Shown here piece by piece: positions 54,868 through 62,900 of a stretch of 64,000 nt of DNA. The DNA lies in assembly GCF_029761915.1 (NCBI RefSeq), contig NZ_CP121695.1, positions 3,129,501-3,193,500 of the forward strand, read 5' to 3'. Position 1 is the first letter of the stretch. Every line of letters starts with the position of its first letter. The position numbers and the translations under genes are program-made. The notes beneath the pieces are model-generated. The model saw only the letters and a list, made by a program, of their open reading frames with translations, did not search any database and was not told the DNA's origin. This stretch comes from Bradyrhizobium sp. CB1650 (GTDB lineage: Bacteria; Pseudomonadota; Alphaproteobacteria; Rhizobiales; Xanthobacteraceae).

Positions 54868-55347
54868 GAGTCCCTCCCTGTGTCGTTGCGCGCAATCGCG
54901 CCTTCCCGGTCGCACATTCGAGGCGCCGGAGCGTTCAACAGGGACTTCACGGCCGGAGCGTCCAGCCGAGTGCTTCCCGGGTGCGACGCTGGGTTGAGAC
55001 TACGCCGATTTGAAGCGGAGCGCAGCCCCCATCCATCGACCTCGCCGGATGCGCGTCACCCACACCGTCAAAGAATTCCGCGATAAGTTCGCAGCAGCCT
55101 ATCCTGGAGCGCGACGGTAAGCTCGTCTGGCTCGTGACTAAGTGCGGTCACGACTGCTGAAAGCGCTATCTGTCAAGTGAGGATGATCCGGCGGAAATCG
55201 GGGGCCTCGCGAATGTCTCTTAAGGGTCAATCGCGCCGGACCTCGGGGCAACCAGCCAGACCGCCACGACTGCAAGTCCCTGAAAGCAGACACAATCTTT
55301 GCACCATCACGCATGCTCGACGCCCTCACGAACCGAGGAGTACGAAC
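54868..55347. other. Intergenic, nothing recognised
   Basis: No supported gene. A 22-codon frame near 55049 ends AAYPGARR and may be chance. Confidence 0.4.
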
Positions 55348-55976
55348 ATGCCTGATGAAAGCCCCACCACCGTGGCACGTCGCACGCCCTGGAATAAGGG
55401 CAAGCTGATCGGGGCCAAGCCCCCGCTGCGGCCAAACCAAGTCTGGTCGATCCGCACCCGACTCCTGATCGAAAGACGGACCCGCACCTAGCCCTGTTTA
55501 ACTTGGCAATCGACAGCAAGCTGCGAGGTTGCGACGTCGTCGCTTTGAGGGTCGAAGACGTCGCGCCGAATGGTTATGCGGTCGATCGTGCGATCGTCCG
55601 ACAGAAGAAGACGAGAAGACCGGTCAAGTTCGAGCTGACGGATCAGACCCGCCAGGCCGTTGACGACTTCCTGCATGCTGCCAGCAAGAAGCCCGGCGAA
55701 TACCTGTTCAACGGTCGTCGGGGACCAAACCGGGCCATGACGACCCGTCAATATGCTCGCCTTCTTGCTGATTGGGTAGCGAGCATTGGCCTAGACCCAA
55801 AGGTATTTGGGACGCACTCGCTGCGCCGGACCAAGGCAACGCTGATTTACCGGCGCACGGGCAATTTGCGAGCCGTGCAGCTGCTGCTCGGCCACACCAA
55901 GATCGAAAGCACAGTCAGGTATCTCGGCATCGAAGTGGACGACGCGCTCGCGATAGCGGAGCAAGTTGAGGTCTGA
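55348..55976 (+). pseudogene. Tyrosine recombinase / integrase, frameshifted
   Basis: From the ATG at 55348 (GAGGAG upstream) the N-terminus MPDESPTTVARRTPWNKGKL, WSIRTRLLIERRTRT ends at TAG. The next frame continues LALFNLAIDSKLRGCDVVAL, IVRQKKTRRPVKFELT, GTHSLRRTKATLIYRR and LGHTKIESTVRYLGIEVDDA, the full catalytic half. The active-site residues are visible: R in SKLRGCDVV, K in RQKKT, H-x-x-R in HSLRRT, the second His in GHTK and the nucleophile Y in VRYLG. One missing G near 55490 breaks the join. Short integrases of this kind (about 200 residues) are common in Bradyrhizobium. It lies between prophage relics. Confidence 0.85.
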
Positions 55977-55983
55977 AATACCC

Positions 55984-56007
55984 GGGCAGAGCGGACATGC
56001 TCTGCCC
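55984..56007 (+). terminator. Terminator after the integrase
   Basis: GGGCAGAG and CTCTGCCC form an 8-bp stem with an 8-base loop, followed by TTTCCC. Probably an intrinsic terminator. Confidence 0.65.
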
Positions 56008-56134
56008 TTTCCCGATCAGCCTTTTTGGGCCAATAGGCGACACTAAAGATTCTGCTATCGACCCGGCAACCAGCGGTCCCACCTCCGGAACCTCTAGGGC
56101 CAGCGACGGTTGTAGCGGACAGAGGGCCTCATGT

Positions 56135-57259
56135 ATGGACATGGTCACGCGCGCTCACGGTTCGGATGTCGTCCCAGTGGGCCGAGTTTCTCCGGTTAGC
56201 TCATACAACGAGTGGGACCCGCTGGAAGAAGTGATAGTCGGAAGGCTCGAGGGTGCGGTCATCCCGTCCGATCATCCGGTTGTCACCTGCAACATTCCCG
56301 GAATGGCTGCGCGGGCCCAATCGCTGTTGGCAGGCTTCCGCTACCCACAGATCATGATCGAACCGGCGCAGCGCGAGCTTGATGGCTTTGTTGTACTGTT
56401 ACAGTCGCTGGGCATCGTGGTAAGGCGGCCGGAAGCAGTCGACCACAGGAAACGCTTCAGTACGCCGGAATGGTCCTCGCGCGGCTTCTGCAATTCCTGC
56501 CCGCGCGACTGCATGCTTGTGATCGGCGACGAGATCATCGAAACGCCGATGGTTTGGCCGTGTCGCTACTTCGAGACGCACTCCTATCGTCCGATCCTGA
56601 AGGACTATTTCCGACGTGGCGCGCGCTGGACCGCCGCGCCCAGGCCGCAACTGACGGACGAGCTGTTCTATCCGGAGTTTCGCGTCCCTGATAAAGGCGA
56701 GCCAGTCTCATACATCCTGACCGAATTCGAACCGGTGTTCGACGCCGCCGATTTCTTTCGCTGCGGGCGCGACCTGTTCGTGACCCGCAGCAACGTCACC
56801 AATGCGCCCGGTATTGAATGGCTGCGTCGCCACCTTGGCGACGGTTATCGCATTCATGAGATCGAGAGTCGCTGTCCCAATCCGATGCACATCGATACCA
56901 CCATATTGCCGCTTGGCGTCGGCAAGATTCTGATCAATCCCGAATACATAGACGTCGACCGTCTTCCGGACGTCTTGAAGAAATGGGACATCTTCGTGGC
57001 CCCGGAGCCCGACCCGATAACCGATCCTATGCTCAAGGTCACTTCGCTATGCGGGAAATGGCTCAACATGAACGTGCTGATGGTAGACGAGAAGCGCCTC
57101 ATCGTTGATCGGCATCATACCACAACAATCCGCGCGTTTGAGAGTTGGGGATTCGAGTCGATTCCTTGCGAGTTCTTGCACTACGCCGCATTTGGCGGTG
57201 CGTTTCACTGCGCCACACTCGACGTCCGGCGACGTGGCACATTGGAGAGCTATTTTTGA
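56135..57259 (+). CDS. Amidinotransferase (AGAT-like)
   Basis: The 374-residue product fits the glycine/inosamine amidinotransferase family, which moves an amidino group from arginine to an amine. The catalytic triad is in place: Asp203 in PVFDAADFFRCGRDLF, His252 in PNPMHIDTTILPL and Cys359 in GGAFHCATLDVRR. The Asp-to-His spacing equals that of human AGAT (49). The start SSYNEWDPLEEVIVG is also typical. The acceptor substrate cannot be read from sequence; bacterial members make guanidino antibiotics, toxins or osmolytes. A SugE/Gdx-type exporter gene lies 31 bases after its stop on the opposite strand. The start could also be the ATG at 56141. Confidence 0.85.
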   Translation: MDMVTRAHGSDVVPVGRVSPVSSYNEWDPLEEVIVGRLEGAVIPSDHPVVTCNIPGMAARAQSLLAGFRYPQIMIEPAQRELDGFVVLLQSLGIVVRRPEAVDHRKRFSTPEWSSRGFCNSCPRDCMLVIGDEIIETPMVWPCRYFETHSYRPILKDYFRRGARWTAAPRPQLTDELFYPEFRVPDKGEPVSYILTEFEPVFDAADFFRCGRDLFVTRSNVTNAPGIEWLRRHLGDGYRIHEIESRCPNPMHIDTTILPLGVGKILINPEYIDVDRLPDVLKKWDIFVAPEPDPITDPMLKVTSLCGKWLNMNVLMVDEKRLIVDRHHTTTIRAFESWGFESIPCEFLHYAAFGGAFHCATLDVRRRGTLESYF

Positions 57260-57290
57260 GCGCCGTCAAATCCGCATCGCGCCGCACGGC

Positions 57291-57605
57291 CTAAGAAGTA
57301 AGTCTCAGTCCGATGATGCCCAAGAGAATGAGGCCGATACAAGCAAGCCTAAGCGACATCGCGGGCTCGTTGAAAAGATAGATGCCGAGCACCGTAGTGC
57401 CCACGGTGCCAATGCCCGTCCACACCGCATAGGCCGTACCGACCGGCAGCGACTTAAGAGCGAGCCCGAGGAATCCAAAACTGGCCGCCATGGCGAGGAC
57501 TGTGCCGATTGTTGGTAAGAGGCGTGTGAAACCTTCCGTGTATTTGAGGCCGATTGCCCAGGCGATTTCGCACAGGCCAGCAACGATGAGGAAGAGCCAA
57601 GCCAT
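57291..57605 (-). CDS. sugE: SMR-family guanidinium exporter (SugE/Gdx)
   Basis: From the ATG at 57605 (AGGGGCG upstream) the 104-residue product has four membrane helices and starts MAWLFLIVAGLCEIAWAIGL then KYTEGFTRLLP. The Glu in GLCEIAW is the essential E14-equivalent of small multidrug-resistance proteins. SugE/Gdx members export guanidinium in exchange for protons. It ends ACIGLILLGIIGLRLTS. It is convergent with the amidinotransferase. No guanidine riboswitch motif was seen in the leader. Function is by family. Confidence 0.85.
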   Translation of the reverse strand: MAWLFLIVAGLCEIAWAIGLKYTEGFTRLLPTIGTVLAMAASFGFLGLALKSLPVGTAYAVWTGIGTVGTTVLGIYLFNEPAMSLRLACIGLILLGIIGLRLTS

Positions 57606-57911
57606 GGGAACGCCCCTAAAATGTTTAAACCCCGTGAGCAATGTGTTTCTAAATCAAGTTTGGAAAATCTGTAACAGGATCGCGGCTTGGCAGCTGTCGA
57701 AGCTGCCAGCAGGGCTGCAATGACGTTGGCGACAGCGACCTGATCGCAGCAAGAAACCAACTCGAACCTCCAGCATAACCTCCCGCGATAGGATCGAGAG
57801 TCAGCTATGGGTCACAAGCGGCGGTCGAAGCAAGCGCGGGGCGCGTCCGCGCTAGCTCAGACAGCCGACGTGTTGGCAGCCGGACCGCTGTTTCAGGGCC
57901 AAAGGCAGACA

Positions 57912-58955
57912 TCAGCTTTCGGAAGCAAGTATGCGCTTCCAATCGTTCTTCATGCTGATGACAGTCCAGTTTTTCTTCTTCGCTTCATCGTAAAGTTCTT
58001 GACTGAACGTGCCTACTTTAGTTTCGGGAAGCCCCTGTGCTGGCCCGTATGCGTATTCGCGTTGGGCGTCGTCATGCAGGACCAGCATCATCAGCCGTGC
58101 ACCATCGCCGGCCCCGGTGTATTCCAGCATTTCGCGGTCGCCGGTCGAATTTCCAAATGCCGCGCGAGGCCGCCGCCCGATCATTAAATGGATGCCTTCC
58201 GGCTTCCCTGCATTATCGTCGTTCAGCAGCAGCTTGGGTTCTTTGGTGAGGAACGGCGTGCCATCTTTCTGGTATCCGTACTTCGTTCCGGCAGCCGTAC
58301 CCACCACTTGTTCAGGCGGAACGCCGTATACTCGCTCGCTATAGACACGCACAAAGTCCTGGCCGCCGCCGGTCACAATGTAGGTCTTGAAGCCGTTGCT
58401 GCGCAGATGCTGTAAAACTTCAAGCATTGGTTGATAGATGAGGTCGGTGTACGGTCGCTTCCAGCGAGCGTCCCTTGCACTTGCCAGCCATTTCTTTACC
58501 TCGGCCTCGAAGTCGTCCACTGACATACCTGTGAGCGTGGCGAAGAGGATTTTTTCGAGGTCATGCAGCGACAACTTGGCGATTGCCTCGCGATCACCCG
58601 AGAGGACCGTCTTGAACGGCTCAACGTCTTTGAGTTTCGGATCTGTCTCGGCGAGAGCCGGCACGCGGTCTAGGCAATAGACAACTTGCGAATAGATTGG
58701 GTGCTCGACCCACAGCGTGCCGTCCTGGTCGAAAGTGGCGATACGCTCTTCCGGCGGCACGAATTTTGAGCTGCCTTGATCAGTCGTGGAACGGACGAAC
58801 TCGAGTATCGCCTGTTTGGCCGGTCCGTCGTTCCATGATGGCAGGACGCCGCTTGGCATGGGGGATTGCGCTTGCGTGGCCGAGGGCAGTAGCACGCCAG
58901 ATAATGCTGGAAGCACTGCCATGCTCGAGAGGAAAATGCGGCGGTTGATGCCCAT
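57912..58955 (-). CDS. HAD-superfamily phosphatase, exported
   Basis: From the ATG at 58955 the 347-residue product has a Tat-type or Sec signal (MGINRRIFLSSMAVLPALSG, then VLLPSATQAQ). HAD motif I is ATFDQDGTLWVEHPIY (nucleophile in D-Q-D-G-T), motif II has IVTGGGQDFVRVYSERVYG, and motif III/IV has LLNDDNAGKPEGIHLMIGRR then FGNSTGDREML. It is a phosphoserine-phosphatase-like HAD of the kind found exported in rhizobia. The substrate is unknown. Solitary, minus strand. Confidence 0.8.
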   Translation of the reverse strand: MGINRRIFLSSMAVLPALSGVLLPSATQAQSPMPSGVLPSWNDGPAKQAILEFVRSTTDQGSSKFVPPEERIATFDQDGTLWVEHPIYSQVVYCLDRVPALAETDPKLKDVEPFKTVLSGDREAIAKLSLHDLEKILFATLTGMSVDDFEAEVKKWLASARDARWKRPYTDLIYQPMLEVLQHLRSNGFKTYIVTGGGQDFVRVYSERVYGVPPEQVVGTAAGTKYGYQKDGTPFLTKEPKLLLNDDNAGKPEGIHLMIGRRPRAAFGNSTGDREMLEYTGAGDGARLMMLVLHDDAQREYAYGPAQGLPETKVGTFSQELYDEAKKKNWTVISMKNDWKRILASES

Positions 58956-59295
58956 AGTCATCTCCTTCAAGATAACCAGTGTCGGCGCGAGGTTGCACCA
59001 GGGCTCGTGGGGCGCGCTATGCATGTTCGGCAAGTTCTAGCTCGCCGGGCTGTTGATATTACCGATGCATTCGGTCCCGATGACCGGTTTGGGTCAACTT
59101 GCGACGAACTCAGGATGAGCAAATCTAGTCCGCCATGCCTCAATGAGCCGACCTCCGTCAGACGAGGCGCTACTTCGCTCATGGCCCTATCCGGACCCTT
59201 GCACGTGCCATTCCGAAGGATGGAAATTCACTGGCCTTCCGCTATTTTGTGTTGAGCCGCAGTTCTGTAGCGGCGATCTCAAAACGAGGTTCGCG

Positions 59296-60042
59296 ATGAC
59301 CTCCAGGTCCTCAATCAGGCGGCTCGGCGCGCCGCTCGTTGCTTTTTTTCTGACCATCTGGCCATTGGTTCCTCCGGTACATGCTATTGAGGAGGCCGGA
59401 AAGGTTGGCGTGGTGTCCTTTGGCCTGTACGGGGATCAAGGCGTGTTTAGATCCGAGGCGACCGGCGCGGCTCAGGTCGTGGCCGGCCGTTTCGAGACTG
59501 GACCGATCAACGTGGAGTACAATTCCAAGAAAGGAGGAAGTGCAACGATCGAAGCTCTGACCAAGTCGTTGCAGACGGCAGCTAACCGCTTGGATGCCGA
59601 GAAAGATGTTCTCTTTTTGATTCTCACCTCGCATGGCTCTCCTGATGGCCTTGCAATCAAGGCGGGGCGGCTCACAGAAACGCTCACACCATCTCGTCTC
59701 CGCGACATGCTCGCGAAGACAGGTGTGCGACACAAGGTGGTGGTCATCTCGGCTTGTTATTCCGGGGTTTTTATCCCGCGCCTGGCGACTCCCGATGTGC
59801 TGGTCATCACCGCGGCCGATGACAAGCATCCGTCATTCGGCTGCCAAGACAAGGCCAAGTGGACCTATTTTGGCGACGCTTTTTTCAACGTCGCGCTCCG
59901 GAAAGCCGTCAGCCTGAAGGATGCGTTTCTCGATGCGCGCTCACTCGTCCGGAAGCGAGAATTGCGGGAACATTTCGAGCCGTCGAATCCGCTCATGGTG
60001 GGCGGTGCAGACGTGCTGCCATTGCTTGTCGGACGTCCTTGA
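59296..60042 (+). CDS. Caspase-like C13-family peptidase, exported
   Basis: From the ATG at 59296 the 248-residue product has a signal segment (IRRLGAPLVAFFLTIWPLVP, then PVHA) and a caspase-hemoglobinase fold. The catalytic His113 is in LILTSHGSPDGLAIKAG and the Cys154 is in VVISACYSGVFIPRL, both matching peptidase C13 (legumain/PIG-K clan CD). The DVLVITAADDKHPSFGCQDK strand follows. Bacterial C13 proteins are mainly uncharacterised, and an asparaginyl or caspase-like specificity is family inference. The same gene type occurs in several Bradyrhizobium. Solitary. Confidence 0.8.
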   Translation: MTSRSSIRRLGAPLVAFFLTIWPLVPPVHAIEEAGKVGVVSFGLYGDQGVFRSEATGAAQVVAGRFETGPINVEYNSKKGGSATIEALTKSLQTAANRLDAEKDVLFLILTSHGSPDGLAIKAGRLTETLTPSRLRDMLAKTGVRHKVVVISACYSGVFIPRLATPDVLVITAADDKHPSFGCQDKAKWTYFGDAFFNVALRKAVSLKDAFLDARSLVRKRELREHFEPSNPLMVGGADVLPLLVGRP

Positions 60043-60224
60043 ACAACTGGCCGCGAGCGCAGAGGCTATTGCTCGCGGGCGCATCGCCGTTTCCGGTCAC
60101 CCCGATAGGCAGACTGTTGGGCGGCCCGCTTAGACTTCGCATTCGGACCATGTCCGGACGTGGGCTTTGACGATCCGATCATACTGTCGTTTTCTGTAGC
60201 CGGTGGGGCGCTCAGCACTCGGCT

Positions 60225-60779
60225 TTATTCGTCCTTCCATTTGACCGAGCAACCAATAGACGCCTTTTGGTCAACCGGCGCCACACCGGTGGTCGCAATC
60301 GCCCGCATGGCCTCGACAAGCTCTCGGGGCGCTCCCGCGCGAGGTGCAGTTGTGCGGCCTTCATCGAGCCGGCCGCGATACTTGAGCTTGCGGTCGGCAT
60401 TGTAACCGAAGAAGTCCGGCGTACAGACCGCTCCATACGCCCGAGCGACTGTCTGGGTCTCGTCGTGGAGATATGGAAACGGGAAATCAGGAGCCTTCGC
60501 GAAACGCTTCATGTTCTCAAATGAGTCTTCGGGATAGCTCGCCGCATCATTCGAGCAAATCGCTGCAAAGCCGACGCCCTCCGACATCAGCACGCGGGCG
60601 TCCGAAACGATGCGGTCGATCACCGCTTTGACATAGGGACAATGGTTACAGATGAAGACGACGACCGTGCCTTTTTCGCCCGCAACGTCGTCCAGTGCGT
60701 AAGTCCCGCTATCGGTGGCCGGAAGCCGGAACTCCGCCGCCGGCGTATCAAGGACGACTTGGGTCGCTGTCGTCGCCAT
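60225..60779 (-). CDS. Thioredoxin-fold peroxiredoxin-like protein
   Basis: From the ATG at 60779 the 184-residue product reads MATTATQVVLDTPAAEFRLP, then ATDSGTYALDDVAGEKGTVV and VFICNHCPYVKAVIDRIVSD. The CNHC motif is a CxxC redox pair in a thioredoxin-like AhpC/TSA fold. The C-terminal part ends DEGRTTAPRAGAPRELVEAM. It is the usual Bradyrhizobium 'thioredoxin family protein' with a probable thiol-disulfide function. The signal upstream of 60779 is a normal cytosolic start. Its role in resistance to peroxide is inferred. Confidence 0.75.
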   Translation of the reverse strand: MATTATQVVLDTPAAEFRLPATDSGTYALDDVAGEKGTVVVFICNHCPYVKAVIDRIVSDARVLMSEGVGFAAICSNDAASYPEDSFENMKRFAKAPDFPFPYLHDETQTVARAYGAVCTPDFFGYNADRKLKYRGRLDEGRTTAPRAGAPRELVEAMRAIATTGVAPVDQKASIGCSVKWKDE

Positions 60780-61036
60780 ATCGCACCTCCTTGTGCCCAA
60801 ACATATGCTGACGACCGCCTGCCGGGGCACAGTTTCCAAAGTCTGCTCGCGAGCCGCGTCACGTCTGCCATTTTCGGTCTACGCCCGGACAGGCGACGTG
60901 GAGAGAAGTCTTGAGGTTGGTTGATCACGGCCAAGAGCATCTGGCGGACAGTCGTAGCTTAGCTCACAGGGGCTTTCAAATTTCCGATAACCAGCAGCAA
61001 GACGCCGCGCAATGCAATGACAGCACTCCAATGGGG

Positions 61037-61465
61037 CTAGGAGGGCGGCTGCGTCTCGGAGAACGTGTCGACGATCTTGTTGGTCATGCCATTCACGATC
61101 AGCACCTGGTCTTTCATTTTCACGTACATGTAGTCCCGCAATTCGGGTATTTGCGAAAGAACCGGTGTTGGCAGCGATTGCGCCTTAACGCCTTTTGGTA
61201 GTGTCGCGCCGACAGCTGGGGTGAAGTCCTTAGCGGACTTGGTGGCCGCCAGCCGGAATTGGACCTCGTTGTGCTCGGTCAGCACGGCCTTGCGAATGTG
61301 CTCGCGCTGCTGGTTTGTGAGATTGAGTTTCGGTAGCGATGGATTCTGCGGCACTTTTGTGCCGTTGCTCAATTCGACCGCGCCTTGCGCTCTCGATTGC
61401 GCCGGCGAAAGTGCGATAACGCCGAGTATCACCGCGAGCAGGGCGATTACACTGGGAGCTCTCAT
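61037..61465 (-). CDS. DUF1236-family exported protein
   Basis: The 142-residue product has a signal peptide (MRAPSVIALLAVILGVIALS, then PAQSRAQ) and the DUF1236 pattern: LNLTNQQREHIRKAVLTEHN near the start and PVLSQIPELRDYMYVKMKDQ, then VLIVNGMTNKIVDTF at the end. This family is abundant in Bradyrhizobium, periplasmic and of unknown function; it usually contains a YxYxxxxxxxxxV pattern like the one seen. Solitary, minus strand. Confidence 0.85.
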   Translation of the reverse strand: MRAPSVIALLAVILGVIALSPAQSRAQGAVELSNGTKVPQNPSLPKLNLTNQQREHIRKAVLTEHNEVQFRLAATKSAKDFTPAVGATLPKGVKAQSLPTPVLSQIPELRDYMYVKMKDQVLIVNGMTNKIVDTFSETQPPS

Positions 61466-61722
61466 AGCTTGACATCCTTCCGGATACGCCGCCCCCTAAG
61501 GTAATGGACAGATTGTTTGTCCGTTCCGCGCCAGGCGTTCGAATGGGGCTGTCAAGTCGGCTTCTTCACAATCGCGTCGATTTCGCCCCGCAGCTATTAC
61601 ATCCGGTTGGCCTTGCTGAGCGGACACCCTCAGTACCGACCGGAAGGTCTCGGTCGGGCCAATAAGCGAAGAACTCTCAAGGACTTCCAGAGTTGCTGGA
61701 GGGCTGTAGTCCGCACGCATCG

Positions 61723-62553
61723 TCACTGGAGACCTTGACCGGAAGAGGGTAGATAGGAAATGCCATACTTCGCGTAAATCTGCGCTGGAATCCGCTGCTC
61801 GACCAATTGCGCCAGAGCAGTATCCACCGCTGCAAGCAGCGCATCGTCCGCTCGGCGAAGGCCGACTGAAACGCTCCAACGCAGTTCCAGTTCTGGCTCG
61901 TATCCGTCGGGTACTCTTACCGCCGTGCTCGGGTGTTCGTGCCGATACCAGCCGATAGTCACCGGGTTCGTAGCACCCACTTCGATTTCGCCCGCCTCGA
62001 TCGCGGCAATTATGTCCTCCTGAGAGGCGAAGACCGAAACGCGGAAGTCGTGTTTGGCCAGCCACTCGTGCTCAATGGTGCCAACCATGACGCCAATCTT
62101 CTGACCGTGCAAATCGTTAAGCCGATGAACGGAAGATCGAGATGAAACCACTAGGACGACACCGCTGTCTGCGTAAGGTCTCGAAAAACGAAGAGGTAGA
62201 TGGGTTGTCAGCGATCCGGTAAGCCCCTCCCGATCGTAGCTTGCGGCAGAGGCGACGACGCCCATCGAGACATCGCAATCCGAGTGCTTAATTTCACCAG
62301 CGTTTCTAACCCAGGTCACACCGAGCTCCAATCCCGTCTCGTGCGCCAACGCTTCGGCGAGTTCGACTTCGAATCCGGCAAGACCGCCTCTATCGGTGAG
62401 GTTCGAATAGGGAAGTGCGGATGGGTTGGCGCAGAGGCGTAGGATACCGGTCTGCCGCACCTCTTCCAGTGATCTAGCGTGCGCACAATTTTTTGTGCCT
62501 GCGGCGATAAGCGTCGCGAGTACGGCAATGCCAAGCATCAAACCACAATGCAC
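61723..62553 (-). CDS. Family 3 solute-binding protein
   Basis: The 276-residue product has a signal (MHCGLMLGIAVLATLIAAGT) and a family 3 binding fold: TGILRLCANPSALPYSNLTD, then GLAGFEVELAEALAHETGLE, and lobe 2 with DLHGQKIGVMVGTIEHEWLA and EAGEIEVGATNPVTIGWYRH. Related genes occur beside quinoprotein dehydrogenases (XoxJ/MxaJ-like), but no dehydrogenase is near, so the ligand is unknown. Its start at 62553 has no convincing alternative. No permease genes follow. Confidence 0.7.
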   Translation of the reverse strand: MHCGLMLGIAVLATLIAAGTKNCAHARSLEEVRQTGILRLCANPSALPYSNLTDRGGLAGFEVELAEALAHETGLELGVTWVRNAGEIKHSDCDVSMGVVASAASYDREGLTGSLTTHLPLRFSRPYADSGVVLVVSSRSSVHRLNDLHGQKIGVMVGTIEHEWLAKHDFRVSVFASQEDIIAAIEAGEIEVGATNPVTIGWYRHEHPSTAVRVPDGYEPELELRWSVSVGLRRADDALLAAVDTALAQLVEQRIPAQIYAKYGISYLPSSGQGLQ

Positions 62554-62900
62554 AAACGTGACTCCAGACTCGAAAGTCGCACACTGAGAAAAACATTCTA
62601 GTCTCGATATCGTCAGGCAGACAACCCGAGTACTTGCGTTGCCATGTCACGATCTGTGCCCGACCGCATCTGAGATTCGCATCTAGGTGGGAACGGTAGC
62701 GTGCTGGTGAGCATGTCGGCTCCGGGTCATGCGCGTCGATTTGGCCACACGTCAGTCATTTCCGGTCTACCCCTAACTGCCGACATGGGGTCGAACGCTG
62801 CTTTTCGGTGGTATGGGCCAACATGCGACATCATCCGTGTGGGCAATTCCCATGACCCGTAGTACAGTTGAGGTACAATTAGCGCCCAGGTGGATTGCTA
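62554..62900. other. Intergenic with remnant palindrome
   Basis: No gene. Contains CATTTCCGGTCTACCCCTAA near 62756, a member of the repeat family seen at 1586 and 50579, and then the start region of the last cyclase. Confidence 0.45.

Noticed and set aside
57606..57800. Possible guanidine (ykkC-type) riboswitch upstream of sugE
   Set aside because: I looked for the guanidine-II paired ACGR-loop hairpins and guanidine-I and -III signatures and found none; only an ordinary leader is visible.
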